NCBI RefSeq assembly: GCF_042477335.2 | Contig: NC_091255.1 | Location: 31,908,501 to 31,972,500 of the forward strand | DNA: 64,000 nt | Reading direction: 5' to 3' | DNA from: Ovis canadensis | Taxonomy: Eukaryota; Chordata; Mammalia; Artiodactyla; Bovidae | Part shown: one piece after another, positions 32,146 through 43,061 of the stretch | Numbering within the stretch: the stretch's first letter is position 1 | Layout: every line of letters starts with the position of its first letter | Made by a program: the position numbers and the translations under genes | The notes under the pieces: model-generated | The model's database searches: none | Told to the model about the DNA's origin: nothing | What the model saw: the letters and a program-made list of their open reading frames with translations, nothing else

Positions 32146-32430
32146 ACCTAATTCCTGCAACCACCAGGCTGTCGCAATTCCCCCGGGATCCGCCCCTGGG
32201 CGGAGCTGACGGCTGGAGGCGGCCAGAGATCCCGCGAAGGGAGCGGAGTGAAAATCCGATTCCGCGTTTTGTCTCCGTTCCTCCCCCCGCAGTGCGTTCG
32301 CATCCTATTAGGCGACGTCACCGGGCCGCGGGCCAATGGGCGGGCAGGACAACACGGCATGGAGCAGCTCCACATGGACACCCCGCGCCGCCAGCCCTGT
32401 GTTTAAAGGGCCAGTGTCTAGCAGGGTCAC

Positions 32431-32903
32431 ATTCGCGGGTGCGGATGGGGCCACTGTGTGAAGCGTGGGACGCTGAGAGGGAAATTCTACAGTTGGGCCC
32501 TACCTGCTGTTTACTTTTCACCACCCTCCTTTTAAAACTGAGTCTCTTTCCTTCCTTCCCCTAGACTCCCATCTTCTTCCACGCGCATCTGATGCGGGTG
32601 GAGTCCGACTGTGTCTCCCCAGAGGCCGCCCTTTGCTCTGGGGCCGGGCTCAGGGCGGTTACAACTTAGGCGTCCACAGCCAGACCAAGGGGGTGTGGCG
32701 CAAATCGGGAACAACAACGTGGAGGGCGGAAGCACGGCCCTCGCAATGGCTGGACTACTGAGGCCGCGGGGCGGGGCCACTCCGCCAAGCCACAACCGCG
32801 CTCGCCGCTAGGGCGGGACCCGGGCTGGCACTCCCAACGGTGGCTTCTTGTGTTAGAGTTTGGGGCCGCCTGGGGTTACAGTTAACAAATTAGACCTTTG
32901 AGG
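32431..32903. other. MNT upstream region, no exon seen
   Basis: CpG content falls off, with a last GC-box cluster near 32765-32815. No repeat or coding exon recognised. Confidence 0.5.
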
Positions 32904-33105
32904 TCAGCCCAGGTGGCTCAGTGGTAAACCCACCTGCCAATGCAGGAGACCCGAGTTGAATCCCTGGGTTGGGAAAGATTCCCTGGAGAAGGGATTGGCA
33001 ACCCTCTTCAGTATTGTCTGGGAAATCCCACTGACCGAAGAGCCTGGTGGGCTACATTTCATTGGGTCGCAAAAAGAGTCGGAGATGACTTAACCACTAA
33101 ACAAC
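32904..33105 (+). repeat. Bov-tA SINE
   Basis: Forward SINE with tRNA-like head (AGCCCAGGTGGCTCAGTGGT) and BovA body (GGAGAAGGGATTGGCAACCC, AGAGTCGGAGATGACTTAAC). Confidence 0.9.
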
Positions 33106-33119
33106 AAAATACTCCAATT

Positions 33120-33200
33120 CTCTCATTTTGCAGTTAAGGAAACTGAGGTCCAGAGATGAGAAAGTACTTGTCTAAGGCCACTCAGTAGTCCAATTGCTCC
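33120..33200 (-). repeat. MIR SINE fragment
   Basis: Reverse MIR core: CATTTTGCAGTTAAGGAAAC, TGAGGTCCAGAGATGAGAAA, AAGGCCACTCAGTAG. Confidence 0.65.
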
Positions 33201-33734
33201 TTGCCGGGTAGGAGCATTTATCCCCAGACCCCACAGGTAACTCTTCTAAACACAGTTCTGGGTCAGGGCCCCCAGTTAGAAAACAGTGGTGGAGGAGTAT
33301 CAAACTGCTCACGTGGGAAAGGGGAGTCTGACCACTTAACACTGCTAGACACATATAAAGCTGGTACAGATGATGCTTGCCGGCTTCGTGTCTTTCCTTT
33401 GAGGGCATAATGCATCCCAGGGAAAGAAAGCCTGCACAGACTCTGGAAATTGAGAACCTAGTGAACAGGAGGAAAGGGGCTGTTTGCCCCACCAGTTTAC
33501 AGAGGGCTCTTATCTTTCCACAGTTACTGCCCCAGCATCTGTAGCTGAGCAGAGAGAGGCCATTACATACAAGTGACTGGGTGACACTGGCTTTATTTAT
33601 GATGAAGCTGAAAAGCAACAGGGGATCAGGGCATTAAAGAACAGTCAAGTTCGTCTTTGCAGGATGAATGCTTCTTTCCTTAGAAGGCTTGATCAGTGAA
33701 CATCGCTTCTTTTAAGGTATCTGCCACCTAAGAC

Positions 33735-33761
33735 TGTGTGTGTGTGTGTGTGTGTGTGTGT
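33735..33761. repeat. (TG)n microsatellite
   Basis: Thirteen or so TG units next to a reverse-oriented Bov SINE; probably grew from its boundary. Confidence 0.9.
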
Positions 33762-33775
33762 CTGCACACACATGC

Positions 33776-33960
33776 ATGCTCAGTTGCTTCAGTCACATCT
33801 GACTCTTTGTGACCACAAGGACGCAGTAGCCTGCCAGTCTCCTCTATCCATGATTCTCCAGGCAAGAATACTGGAGTAGTTGCCATGCCCTCCAGGGGAT
33901 CTTCCTGACCCAGGGGTCGAACCCAAATCTCCAGTATTGCAGGCTGATTCTTCACCCACT
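33776..33960 (-). repeat. Bov-tA SINE
   Basis: Minus-strand BovA body and tRNA part (CTCAGTTGCTTCAGTCACAT to CAGTATTGCAGGCTGATTCT). The tRNA head end is truncated by AT-rich sequence. Confidence 0.88.
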
Positions 33961-33968
33961 GGGGGGAT

Positions 33969-34047
33969 ATATTATACGTGTGTATATACATATATATATA
34001 TGGGCATATAAATACACGCGTGTATATATCTGTGTATATATATATAT
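33969..34047. repeat. (TA)n-rich microsatellite between two SINEs
   Basis: Imperfect TATATG/TATA tract separating a reverse and a forward Bov SINE. Confidence 0.85.
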
Positions 34048-34160
34048 AGGCTTCCCAGGTGGCTCAGTTCTGGCCTAGAGAATCCCATGGACAGAGAAGC
34101 CTGGCAGGCTACAGTCCAGGAGAGCGCAAAGTCAGACACAACTGAAGCAACTTAGCACGG
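34048..34160 (+). repeat. Bov-tA SINE, internally deleted
   Basis: The tRNA head (GGCTTCCCAGGTGGCTCAGT) is joined directly to the second half of the body (CTGGCCTAGAGAATCCCATG), missing the middle. Confidence 0.85.
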
Positions 34161-35134
34161 ACACACATATACGTATACATGAAATGGTCTAATATATATC
34201 TAAGTGACTTGAGATAATGTTGTTCGCCAAGTTCTCATTTTGTTAGGGGCTAGCACTGTACCATTCTGCCCAGTGGCTCGGGATGTTCAGAGAACTACCT
34301 CCAACTGTACCCTTTTGCCTTCAAGTGGTCATGACATTCTTACAGCCCTGAAGTCTCTTCTGGCGGCTGAAGTCCAATTCTTCTGACTCATCAGGGACCC
34401 AGCTCTGTCACATCACAAAGGCAACCCTCTGAAAAGTAGTGTTCTGAAGACAGCTTTGCCTTCAGGGGTGGGGAAGCAGGAAGTAAAAGTGGGGTGAACA
34501 GAGAATTCAAATGCCAACCTCTCCCTTGTCCCCAATAACCCATCTGGTCCAGAGATTAGTGGAGATGCTCACTGTTTAAAACAAACAGCCTTCCTGGCTT
34601 CACATGATCATCTGTTTATTTGGGTCATGTGGGGACAGCAGCCAGGGGATGTTAGGCAAAAGCAAAGGTTTAGAAAGGAGGCTTTTCCTGGGCTTGTTGC
34701 TGCTTGCAGGAGCCTGAAAACGGCCAGACAGGGTTTCTCATCAACCAAGGTTACTCTAGTTGGGGAATGGACAGTGGGGGTGAGAGATACCATTTAGGCA
34801 GTAAGGGGGAGGGTAAAAGGAGAGGAATGGATAGGGCTGTTTAATGTTTTAGCCCAACTTCCTGTTGCAAGAGGGTGGAACTCAGGTAGAAGCTGGCCAT
34901 TGTATTCATTCAGGGGAAAGTCTTTTTGATGTTTCAGCAGAAAGGTTAGCATGTTTTGGGTGTAAGCCAAAGCCCAGCCATTTCCAAAAAGTTGTTCCTA
35001 AATGGCTTCCAGTGCTTAGTATCTTTGGGGCAGGAGGAAACCTGTCCCATCCGTCATTGTGTAATTCTCATGAGAGGATTTGTGTTTCTGCTCTTCCTCC
35101 TGAAGTCTTGTGCACCCCAGTGCCGTTTGGCCCC
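34161..35134. other. Intergenic sequence between MNT and METTL16, no gene seen
   Basis: No exon, RNA gene or clear repeat recognised. Confidence 0.5.
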
Positions 35135-35500
35135 CTTGATTTTTCTCTTTTGGCCAGGCTGCTCAGCTTGCGGGATCTTAAGTTCCTCAACCAGGGATCA
35201 AACCTGGGTCCGTGACAGTGAAAGCGCCATTCCTTACCACTGACGCGCATGCATGCTAAGTCACTTCAGTCGTGTCTGACTGTGCAACCCCATGGACTGT
35301 AGCCCGCCAGGCTCCTCTGTTCACGGGATGGATTCTCCTGGCAACAATACTGGAGTGGATTGCCATGTCCGCTCCCAGGGGATCTTTCCGACCCAGGAAC
35401 TGAACCTGTGTCTCATGTCTCTTGCATTGGCAGTAGATTCTTTACCACTAGCACCACCTGGGAAGCCCCCTTACCACTGGACCACCAGGGAATTCCCAAC
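35135..35500 (-). repeat. CHR-type SINE (minus) interrupted by a Bov-tA
   Basis: The left part (about 35150-35242, TGCGGGATCTTAAGTTCCTC, AACCAGGGATCAAACC) and right part (35469-35500, ACTGGACCACCAGGGAATTC) together make one reverse CHR SINE. The Bov-tA sits between them. Confidence 0.8.
35243..35468 (-). repeat. Bov-tA SINE nested in CHR
   Basis: Minus-strand SINE from CTAAGTCACTTCAGTCGTGT to ACCTGGGAAGCC. Flanked by a perfect 11-base duplication CCTTACCACTG (35232-35242 and 35469-35479) derived from the CHR element, so it is the younger insertion. Confidence 0.92.
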
Positions 35501-37800
35501 CCCCTCAATTTTTTAGTATATGGAGCTATGACATTCCTTAATGAGACAATCTCCCATCGCCCCACCCTTCATCCCAACAAAGCTCTACATATATACACAA
35601 ATTTAAGATATAGATTTGATATAGATACACACATATCTAAGAACTATGAAGATCAGTTCTCTGATCCTACAAAGCAGAAAAGTATTAAGATAGGGGGAAA
35701 GGTGTGAAGCCAAAGTACAAAATATACCAGTTCCCAAGTCGCATATGCCCTAACCCTTCAGGTCTGACTTCTCAAACTATGCATGTTGTCTTAGGAGAGC
35801 TTTTCACCTACTACAGTTAAAACAAGAGCAAATGGAGAAAGTCAGCTGTGCAATGAAGAGGGAAAGACAGGAGACTAAGTACACTCAGGGACACACTGCA
35901 AGATGTTCACAGATCCTGTGTGTCAAACATGTGCCAGACAGTGGGCTCTCCTTGTAGCCAAGGCCAGGGGACCTTTGGTAAGCCAGAGTGGGATAAAAGG
36001 TCAGAGTTGAACTCAACCCCACAGTGATACATGGAAAAAGTAAAGCTTTGCTCTTTCTCACCATGCTGGACGTAGCACAAGAAATCCCAGGACCATAAAA
36101 GCATCTGTGAGGGTACTGATCTACCTATTTTAGAAAGTTAGGTTCCCAGATAATCATATTTTTTTAGTAAGTGAATTAATTGGATTTAAGGCTGGGTTAG
36201 CAAACTGAACCTGATACCTGATGAGATCAGTCTGAATGATGATGAGCAGGATTCCAAATTACCGTCTTAGAGGTGTATCCTATAGGGCATGCATTCAGTT
36301 GCAGTAAAGTGGGCTCCCCAGAGCTGGACGTTTTCACCTAAGTCCTCATCTGCCTTCCTCTATTCCTGGTGAGCTGTCAAAAGACCTCTCCTAAACCTAA
36401 GAAACAAACACAGTCAAGTTTAACCTTCCCATTCACTGACTTCCTCTTCATTGGCGCATATGATGTTGGAGCTAGGAGACTTGTGATCACCTAAATCAAT
36501 CTCCCAAGTGGTGTTTTATCCAAGGTCACAATGCTGCTTAGTGTCAGCTGGGGTGAGGAGTGGTGTGGTTTTCTATGTGGGACAGCCCAGCCTAGGGAAG
36601 AGGGTCCGAAAACTTCCCAGCAATAGCTGATGATGGGGAGCTGGCTGAAGACAGAAAGAATCATTGATTTTGCTTAGCAGGTGAGTTGAGAAGGCAAGGA
36701 GAGAATTAAACTTAGGATCCAAGGGCTCAGATGACCTCCGGGGATGCTGTAACTGCCTCAGGCTGCTCTGAGGAATGAAGAGCTAGCCTGGGTTGACAGC
36801 CATTCCTCGCTGGTGCTGTCTGGCCTGAAAAGGTGACTGGGGGAAAGGGGCAGATTTTTATCCAGACAGACGCCCTGGGTGTGGACACTGAGTAATAAGG
36901 AAAGAAATGCAGTTCACAAGCAAATAGGGAGGAGCCACACACACTAAGCTTTTCTGAGAAACCAAAGTGGCTGGCAAGCAAGCTATGCAGCTAGAGAGAT
37001 GGGGGCTGTGAATGACTAGGAAAGGAGGGAACTGATCAGAGTGGAAAGACAGATGGGAAAGGTCGAGGACTTTAGTTACTCCTTTGAAGCAAGAAAAAAA
37101 GAGGCAGCTTCATGAGAGTAAGTTAATTCAGGTCATGGGAGTGAGACTGGGCAGAGTTATTAGTAAAGACAGGCGGAGTTTTTGCCATGTGAGTCAAGAG
37201 CCAGCTGGACCCAAAGGCTCCTCCCAGGGCAGAGGGGCTGGAATGCAATCAGCGCCCCACACAAAGGACTCTAGGTCTAGGTCTCAGCCAATCCCAGCTC
37301 ATAGATAAACGCAAGGCTGCAGATCAAGTCTTTAAAACCCAAGGTATCAGCTGCCTGCACTAGTGACTGGTGCCCCTCAAGCCAGAAGAGGGTGTGAGGC
37401 CTGCAGCAGTGGCCTCTTACTGGCTGGACCACCCTGATCCAGGGTGCAGCTCCATGCCCACCATAGGATTTCTTACCAAGGGCCCAGGGCCCATCAGGAC
37501 AGTCTACATGGGGCAGTGCTGGGGACACCCTACACTCTCCAGGAGCCATGTTCCAGCCAGTGACTCCTCCCACTTTGAGGCTGGAGGCTGGGATAGGACA
37601 GACTCAACCTGTTCCCCAGCCCCCAGCCGCTTGAGTCCGGGTTCCCATCAGACACCTCACAGGGCAGGCAGGGCTAGAGCTCACCAGCCATCTCTCAGAA
37701 GAGTTACTCTGTGGTAACTCTAAACCGTTCACTAAACACTGTTAGGTCCTTAAAACTTCCACCACACACCAACATAAACGCAAAATGTCAAAGGAGCCAA
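35501..37800. other. Intergenic sequence, no gene seen
   Basis: No coding exon or clear repeat. Possibly METTL16-distal or MNT-upstream regulatory sequence; nothing decisive is visible. Confidence 0.5.
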
Positions 37801-37809
37801 AATAAAATA

Positions 37810-38770
37810 CAGGCAAACATTTTTTGGCTCCAAGGGTGGTGAAAGAGGTATCTACCCATAAAGGCAAAGAGAATATGAAAGGAACAGTTTGACACACTTG
37901 ATTATATAAACTTTTCTAAAAGCTCCTTGACTGTAAAAACAAAACCACCATAAACAAAAGGAAAAGGTAAATGACAAAACGGAGGAAGATGCTGGCAAGC
38001 TGTGCCTCCTTAATGTCAGTAACAAAATGAACACCTGGGTAGAGAAGAGAACATAGGACGTGATTTAAGATTCATGAAACACAAACTACATGAACATAAA
38101 TATATACAGGAAGATGTCTGGCCTTGCAAATACCATAATAAAACAATGAAAATATTCTTGCTGATCAGTTGATGAAAGGATTTTTAAAAAGTAGCCTTCT
38201 GGTGCTACCAAATGTGTGGCAAAGACAAGAAATGGTAAAGGAGAACAGCTTTTTCAGTGAGCAAATTGGTAATATACGGAAAAGCCGTTAAAAGCACATT
38301 CCCTCTTCTGCTTCAGTAATTCTTACACAAATTTATCCTAAAGCAGGAAGCACACACACAAACATTTCTGTACAAAGATATTCACTAAAGCATTACGTAC
38401 AAAAGTGAAAACCAGAAAATCTCGATTTCCAATAAGGAACAACTGGTTTCATGAAGTGCCGCTCACAATACGGCATGTGAAGAAAACAGGATATAAACCA
38501 AAATATTACTGGTGCTTGTCTTCGGGCAGTGCAACCTCTGGTAACTTTTATTTTCACAAGTTTTATGACACACAGGTTAATTTTATAACCAGAAAAAATT
38601 TATCACAACATATTGCTGAATGAAAACATTTATAAAACAGTAACACAGACCGTTGATTCTACATTTGCTGCTTAAAAATATATATGTATATAAAAATACT
38701 AAGATAACAAAATGTAAAATTCCATTTGAGTAGTGAATTGTAAACTTTTATTCCTTCTTTTCTAAATATC
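37810..38770 (+). mobile_element. Old L1 (L1M-like) 3' fragment
   Basis: AT-rich, with degenerate L1 3' ORF2/UTR wording: ACAAAGATATTCACTAAAGC, AACAACTGGTTTCATGAAGT, then a CACAAGTTTTATGACACACAGG end. Highly diverged; the left border is uncertain. Confidence 0.45.
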
Positions 38771-39619
38771 TTCTAATGAAAACATTGCTTTTGTAAAATG
38801 AAATTATGTGAAGGGGGGAAAGTTCTGGCATGCTTGACCAGCAAGAGCCTCACACGAGTCTTGACCTCAACTAACTTGGCCTGGGGTGCTGGGTCTACTT
38901 CCCATCCTAGTTTTCCTTCCTGTTTCTTCACTCCTCTCCCCAACCCCTCCCCAACCTGCTGTTCCTGCTGCTTAATTCTGAAACCCCCCAGAAACGGTTC
39001 AGGCTACCCTCACAGTCCAGGCGAGAGACGCAGAAGGCCACTAAGGTGGTGGCACCAGGGTTGGAAGAAGAGGCTGGGCTAGAATTGGGAGGATCTTTCT
39101 CAGGTGGAAGATTTTTAGACCCTAGTGGTGAAGGAGAGGGAGGAGCAGAGATTTCTATTCTGGACAGCGGGCTCAATGTGGTGGAGAGTACGGGAGACGC
39201 AGGTGCAGATCAGCTGAGTTAGCACAATGGTCCTGGGGGTGATGTCCAACAGGAGGTGAGGCATGTGGAGGGTGAAAGTTCAGGAAAGGCCTAGATTTGT
39301 GTGTGAAGAATGCAGGAGTGAGCAGTATAAAGTCACAGAGTGGATAAGGTTGGCCACGACTGAGAGAAAAGCACAAACCAGGCCCATGGCTACTGGAATC
39401 TTCGGGATTCTCCCTGTTAAGAGGTGAGAACACTTTAAGAGGTGGGAGGCAGCAACCAGACTTCAGTGGCTGAAATAAATGAGTTAGGAGAGTGGAGGCA
39501 GCAAATATTTAGGTAAGTTCTAGCAGCTGGTGGTAGGAGAGGCCACAAACTGACGGTTGACCAGGTTTCTGTAGAATACTGAATTTGTTGTAAAGATTTA
39601 CCGTCAAGTAAACTTCTTA
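38771..39619. other. Intergenic sequence, no gene seen
   Basis: Non-repetitive sequence, purine-rich on the plus strand, ahead of the second BovB copy. No exon seen. Confidence 0.5.
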
Positions 39620-39621
39620 TA

Positions 39622-40868
39622 GCTCCTCTCGACCGCGCTTAGTGAGCCGGCTCGCAGCCGCCTGTGCCAGACTTCAGCAATACGTGAACCGTGAACTCCC
39701 TAATGTTCAAGCTGGTTTTAGAAAAGGCAGAGGAACCAGAGATCAAACTGCCAACATCTGCTGGATCATGGAAAAAGCAAAAGAGTTCCAGAAAAACATC
39801 TATTTCTGCTTTATTGACTATGCCAAAACCTTTGACTGTGTGGATCACAATAAACTGTGGAAAATTCTGAAAGAGATGGGAATACCAGACCACCTAACCT
39901 GCCTCTTGAGAAATCTGTATGCAGGTCAGGAAGCAACAGTTAGAACTGGACATGGAATGACAGACTGGTTCCAAATAGGAAAAGGAGTACGTCAAGGCTG
40001 TATATTGTCACCTTGCTTATTTAACTTATATGCAGAGTACATCATGAGAAACGCTGGACTGGAAGAAGCACAAGCTGGAATCAAGATTGCCAGGAGAAAT
40101 ATCAATAACCTCAGATATGTAGGCGACACCACCCTTATGGCAGAAAGTGAAGAGGAGCTAAAAAGCCTCTTGATGAAAGTGAAACAGGAGAGTGAAAAAG
40201 TTGGCTTAAAGCTCAACATTCAGAAAACAAAGATCATGGCATCTGGTCCCATCACTTCATGGGAAACAGATGGGGAAACAGTGGAAACAGTGTCAGACTT
40301 TATTTTTGGGGGCTCCAAAATCACTGCAGATGGTGACTGCAGCCACGAAATTAAAAGACGCTTACTCCTTGGAAGAAAAGTTATGACCAACCTAGATAGC
40401 ATATTCAAAAGCAGAGACGTTACTTTGCCGACTATGGTTTTTCCTGTGGTCATGTATGGATTTGAGAGCTGGACTGTGAAGAAGGCTGAGTGCCGAAGAA
40501 TTGATGCTTTTGAACTGTGGTGTTGGAGAAAACTCTTAAGAGTCCCTTGGACTGCAAGGAGATCCAACCAGTCCACTCTGAAGATCAACCCTGGGATTTC
40601 TTTGGAAGGAATGATGCTAAAGCTGAAGCTCCAGTACTTTGGACACCTCATGGAAAGAGTTGACTCACTGGAAAAGACTCTGATGGTGGAAGGGATTGGG
40701 GGCAGGAGGAGAAGGGGACGACCCAGGATGAGATGGCTGGATGGCATCATGGACTCGATGGACGTGAGTGTGAGTGAACTCCAGGAGATGGTGATGGACA
40801 GGGAGGCCTGGCGTGCTGCGATTCATGGGGTCGCAAAAAGTCGGACATGACTGAGCGACTGAACTGAA
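39622..40868 (+). mobile_element. BovB (RTE-type LINE), 1.25 kb 3' copy with long open frame
   Basis: 5'-truncated BovB ending CTGAGCGACTGAACTGAA. The open frame 39642-40850 (402 codons) covers most of the reverse transcriptase ([47 protein letters not shown]) and the C-terminal domain. The catalytic YADD motif is changed to YVGD, so the first catalytic Asp of the pair is lost. Relative to the other copy it has a 21-base and a 3-base in-frame deletion. No endonuclease. A retrotransposon remnant, not a host gene. Confidence 0.95.
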
Positions 40869-41776
40869 GCTTCTCATAAGTCTGGATTTCCGGCTTTCCT
40901 CAAGAAATAAGATCCAGCATCACTGGGTAGCTACTTCTGCTCGGCAGTAACCAGCAGGCATCAAACACAAGTGACTTGATAGCAGCAGTGCCCCACCAGT
41001 GGGAGTGGGAGCTCCAGCCCTTCTTGTCTGGCCCCTGGGGTAGAAGATGAGGAAATACTTCCCTTTGTGAATGAAAGCGTCCATTAATAAAACAGAGGCC
41101 AGCGTTTGCTCCAGAAGCCCCACATCTGCCCCTCTGAAGGCAAACCCTGGGACAAAGAGACTTCAATTAGGGATCCTGACCAGACTGGGAATGCCCACTT
41201 CCCAGCAAGAGACATGGAGCCACTGGCATCACACACGTGGGGGGGCAGGTTACCCACTGTCCCAGGCTCAGCAGCGCTCGCAGGGCAGCTTCCCCTGGGG
41301 GCAGGCTGGCTGCTGGAGCTGGCCAAGGCTCCCCCAGCTGGGAATTTCTTGGCTCCGTTTCCTCCACTCTCAGCCACACTCCTTGAATTCCCACCAGATG
41401 GCAGGCAGCCTTTCCTTTTCTCCAGATTCACACGGTCCATTCCCTTACCTGGGGAAGACGACTTGCTATTTTTTACGATGACTGTTACCCTTCTATAGCA
41501 AGATCTGAAAGTCTATCAGTTTTGCTTTCTGTAAGTGAAATATTTGATGCTGCCTAACATTAAAAAAAAAAAATCCTTCTTCCCCTTATTATATAATTAT
41601 GCGTTGTCAAAGAGTCATTAGCTAATTATCAGTTATTTTACATTGATTCCGATCCAAAGTGCGCTTGCACTAGACTGTGGCTTCACTATCGACTTAATTA
41701 TCTGTACTACTGCCAAATACAAAATTCTATAAAGACTTGGTAGTGTAAGTTAAGAACTAATTATAAGCAATTTCAT

Positions 41777-41782
41777 TTTATT
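41777..41782 (-). terminator. METTL16: Candidate distal METTL16 polyadenylation signal
   Basis: AATAAA on the minus strand in an AT-rich context, 5.2 kb past the stop codon. Confidence 0.3.
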
Positions 41783-43055
41783 AAAGCTTGCTCACTGATC
41801 AAAGGCTGGAAAATAATACGACCTTCAAATGCTCAATGGCAGAGTTGGTTAAGACTTGATTTTCTCTTCCCTGTGTCGTATCGTCCAAGCTTCCTTCCCT
41901 AAAGATGGGTCCATGGAGCCCAGGAGTCCGCTTCCATCCTAAGTGTAGCACTCGTGACGGATTGAGATTGGTATGAAACCTGTCTCCTATCTCTGGACCT
42001 GAGGTCAAGTCCCTGTAAACAACCTTAGGGCAAGTCATTTAAGGCATTTCTGAGCTGCCACTTCTTTACAAAGCACACAGGGACTCCACGCCTCTTTGTG
42101 GGGTTAAGTCAGACAACTGACATAGAGGACTGATAATCAGTATTGGTTGCCTGTTTATCCTCCCACTACACAGAAGTCTGGATTTCTGCTCTCAGTCCGA
42201 GTGGCAGTCTATACTTGCACTGACACACTTGAGGTCTTGGCTTTTTCACCTGAGCCCCTTGATAGAAGATGTTCTGACCAGAAAGTGAAAACTCAAGAGA
42301 GACTCAGAAGCAATGAGCCTACCTACCCCTTGTTTATGGACTCTTCCAAGGGGCTTTAGTATTCCTCTCACTTAACTGCTGTTATGACTCTTGGACGTGA
42401 GAATCCAGCACCTTTTGCATGACGACGTCAAGCCTCAGTGAGAACGCCTGACCCTGTAGGTGGAACTGGAATGTAGACTCGGGTCTGATGAACTGCGAAG
42501 TCTGTGACCTTCTCTGTTTTCCAGGCCCCTGCACTTTCTGGCCCACTCCGCGTTATCTCAGTTCCCTGGCTCCTAATCAGCACCTGTGATCCCCCGCTTC
42601 CCTGAAGACAGCCTGGAGTCCCCAAAGGTTCTGCCAGGCTGAGAGAGGAGCAGAGAAAAGGCTGCACCTCAGAGACCATTCAGAGGTGCAAGGCCTTCAG
42701 TCACAACATGGTCCCCTGGAGTAAAAGCAAAGCCTCCAAAAGGCAGCATTAGCCATTCCGAAAGGCAGCATTAGCTGTTCCAACCAGCAATTAAAAAAAT
42801 AAACTGCTGTTTTAGTCATTTGGGTGAGTCACAGCAGAGGATCTGAATGTCTTTGCAGAGCAGAGCAGGAACCCTCTGGTATGTGTGTGAGGTCCCACTG
42901 CTTGCAGGGTGAGCCCCCCACAGCCTTCCTTAATACGGTGCTGGCACAAGCACCAAGAGGTTTGTACCCGGAAGCATGAGATGGTTCAAGACCATCAACG
43001 CCCTGCTCCAGGAGAGAGAGGCCAATCCATCCCACTAGTAAGCCTCCTCTGGGTT

Positions 43056-43061
43056 TTTATT
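43056..43061 (-). terminator. METTL16: Candidate METTL16 polyadenylation signal
   Basis: AATAAA on the minus strand (CCCAATAAAAACCC context), 3.9 kb past the stop codon. One of two candidates; expression data would be needed to choose. Confidence 0.3.

Larger units (their letters stand above)
29560..32430 (-). promoter_or_regulatory. MNT: CpG island: MNT promoter, exon 1 and proximal intron 1
   Basis: Dense CpG and GC boxes over about 2.8 kb, spanning the MNT start codon (31332). The transcription start is probably within a few hundred bases upstream of 31332. Plus-strand AAGATGGCG (31676-31684) resembles a YY1 site. A CCAAT box (32333-32337) and a CRE-like CGACGTCA (32313-32320) lie farther upstream. 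Boundaries are by eye. Confidence 0.75.

Noticed and set aside
39642-40850. 402-codon frame as a host gene
   Set aside because: It is BovB reverse transcriptase with a mutated catalytic motif and no endonuclease.
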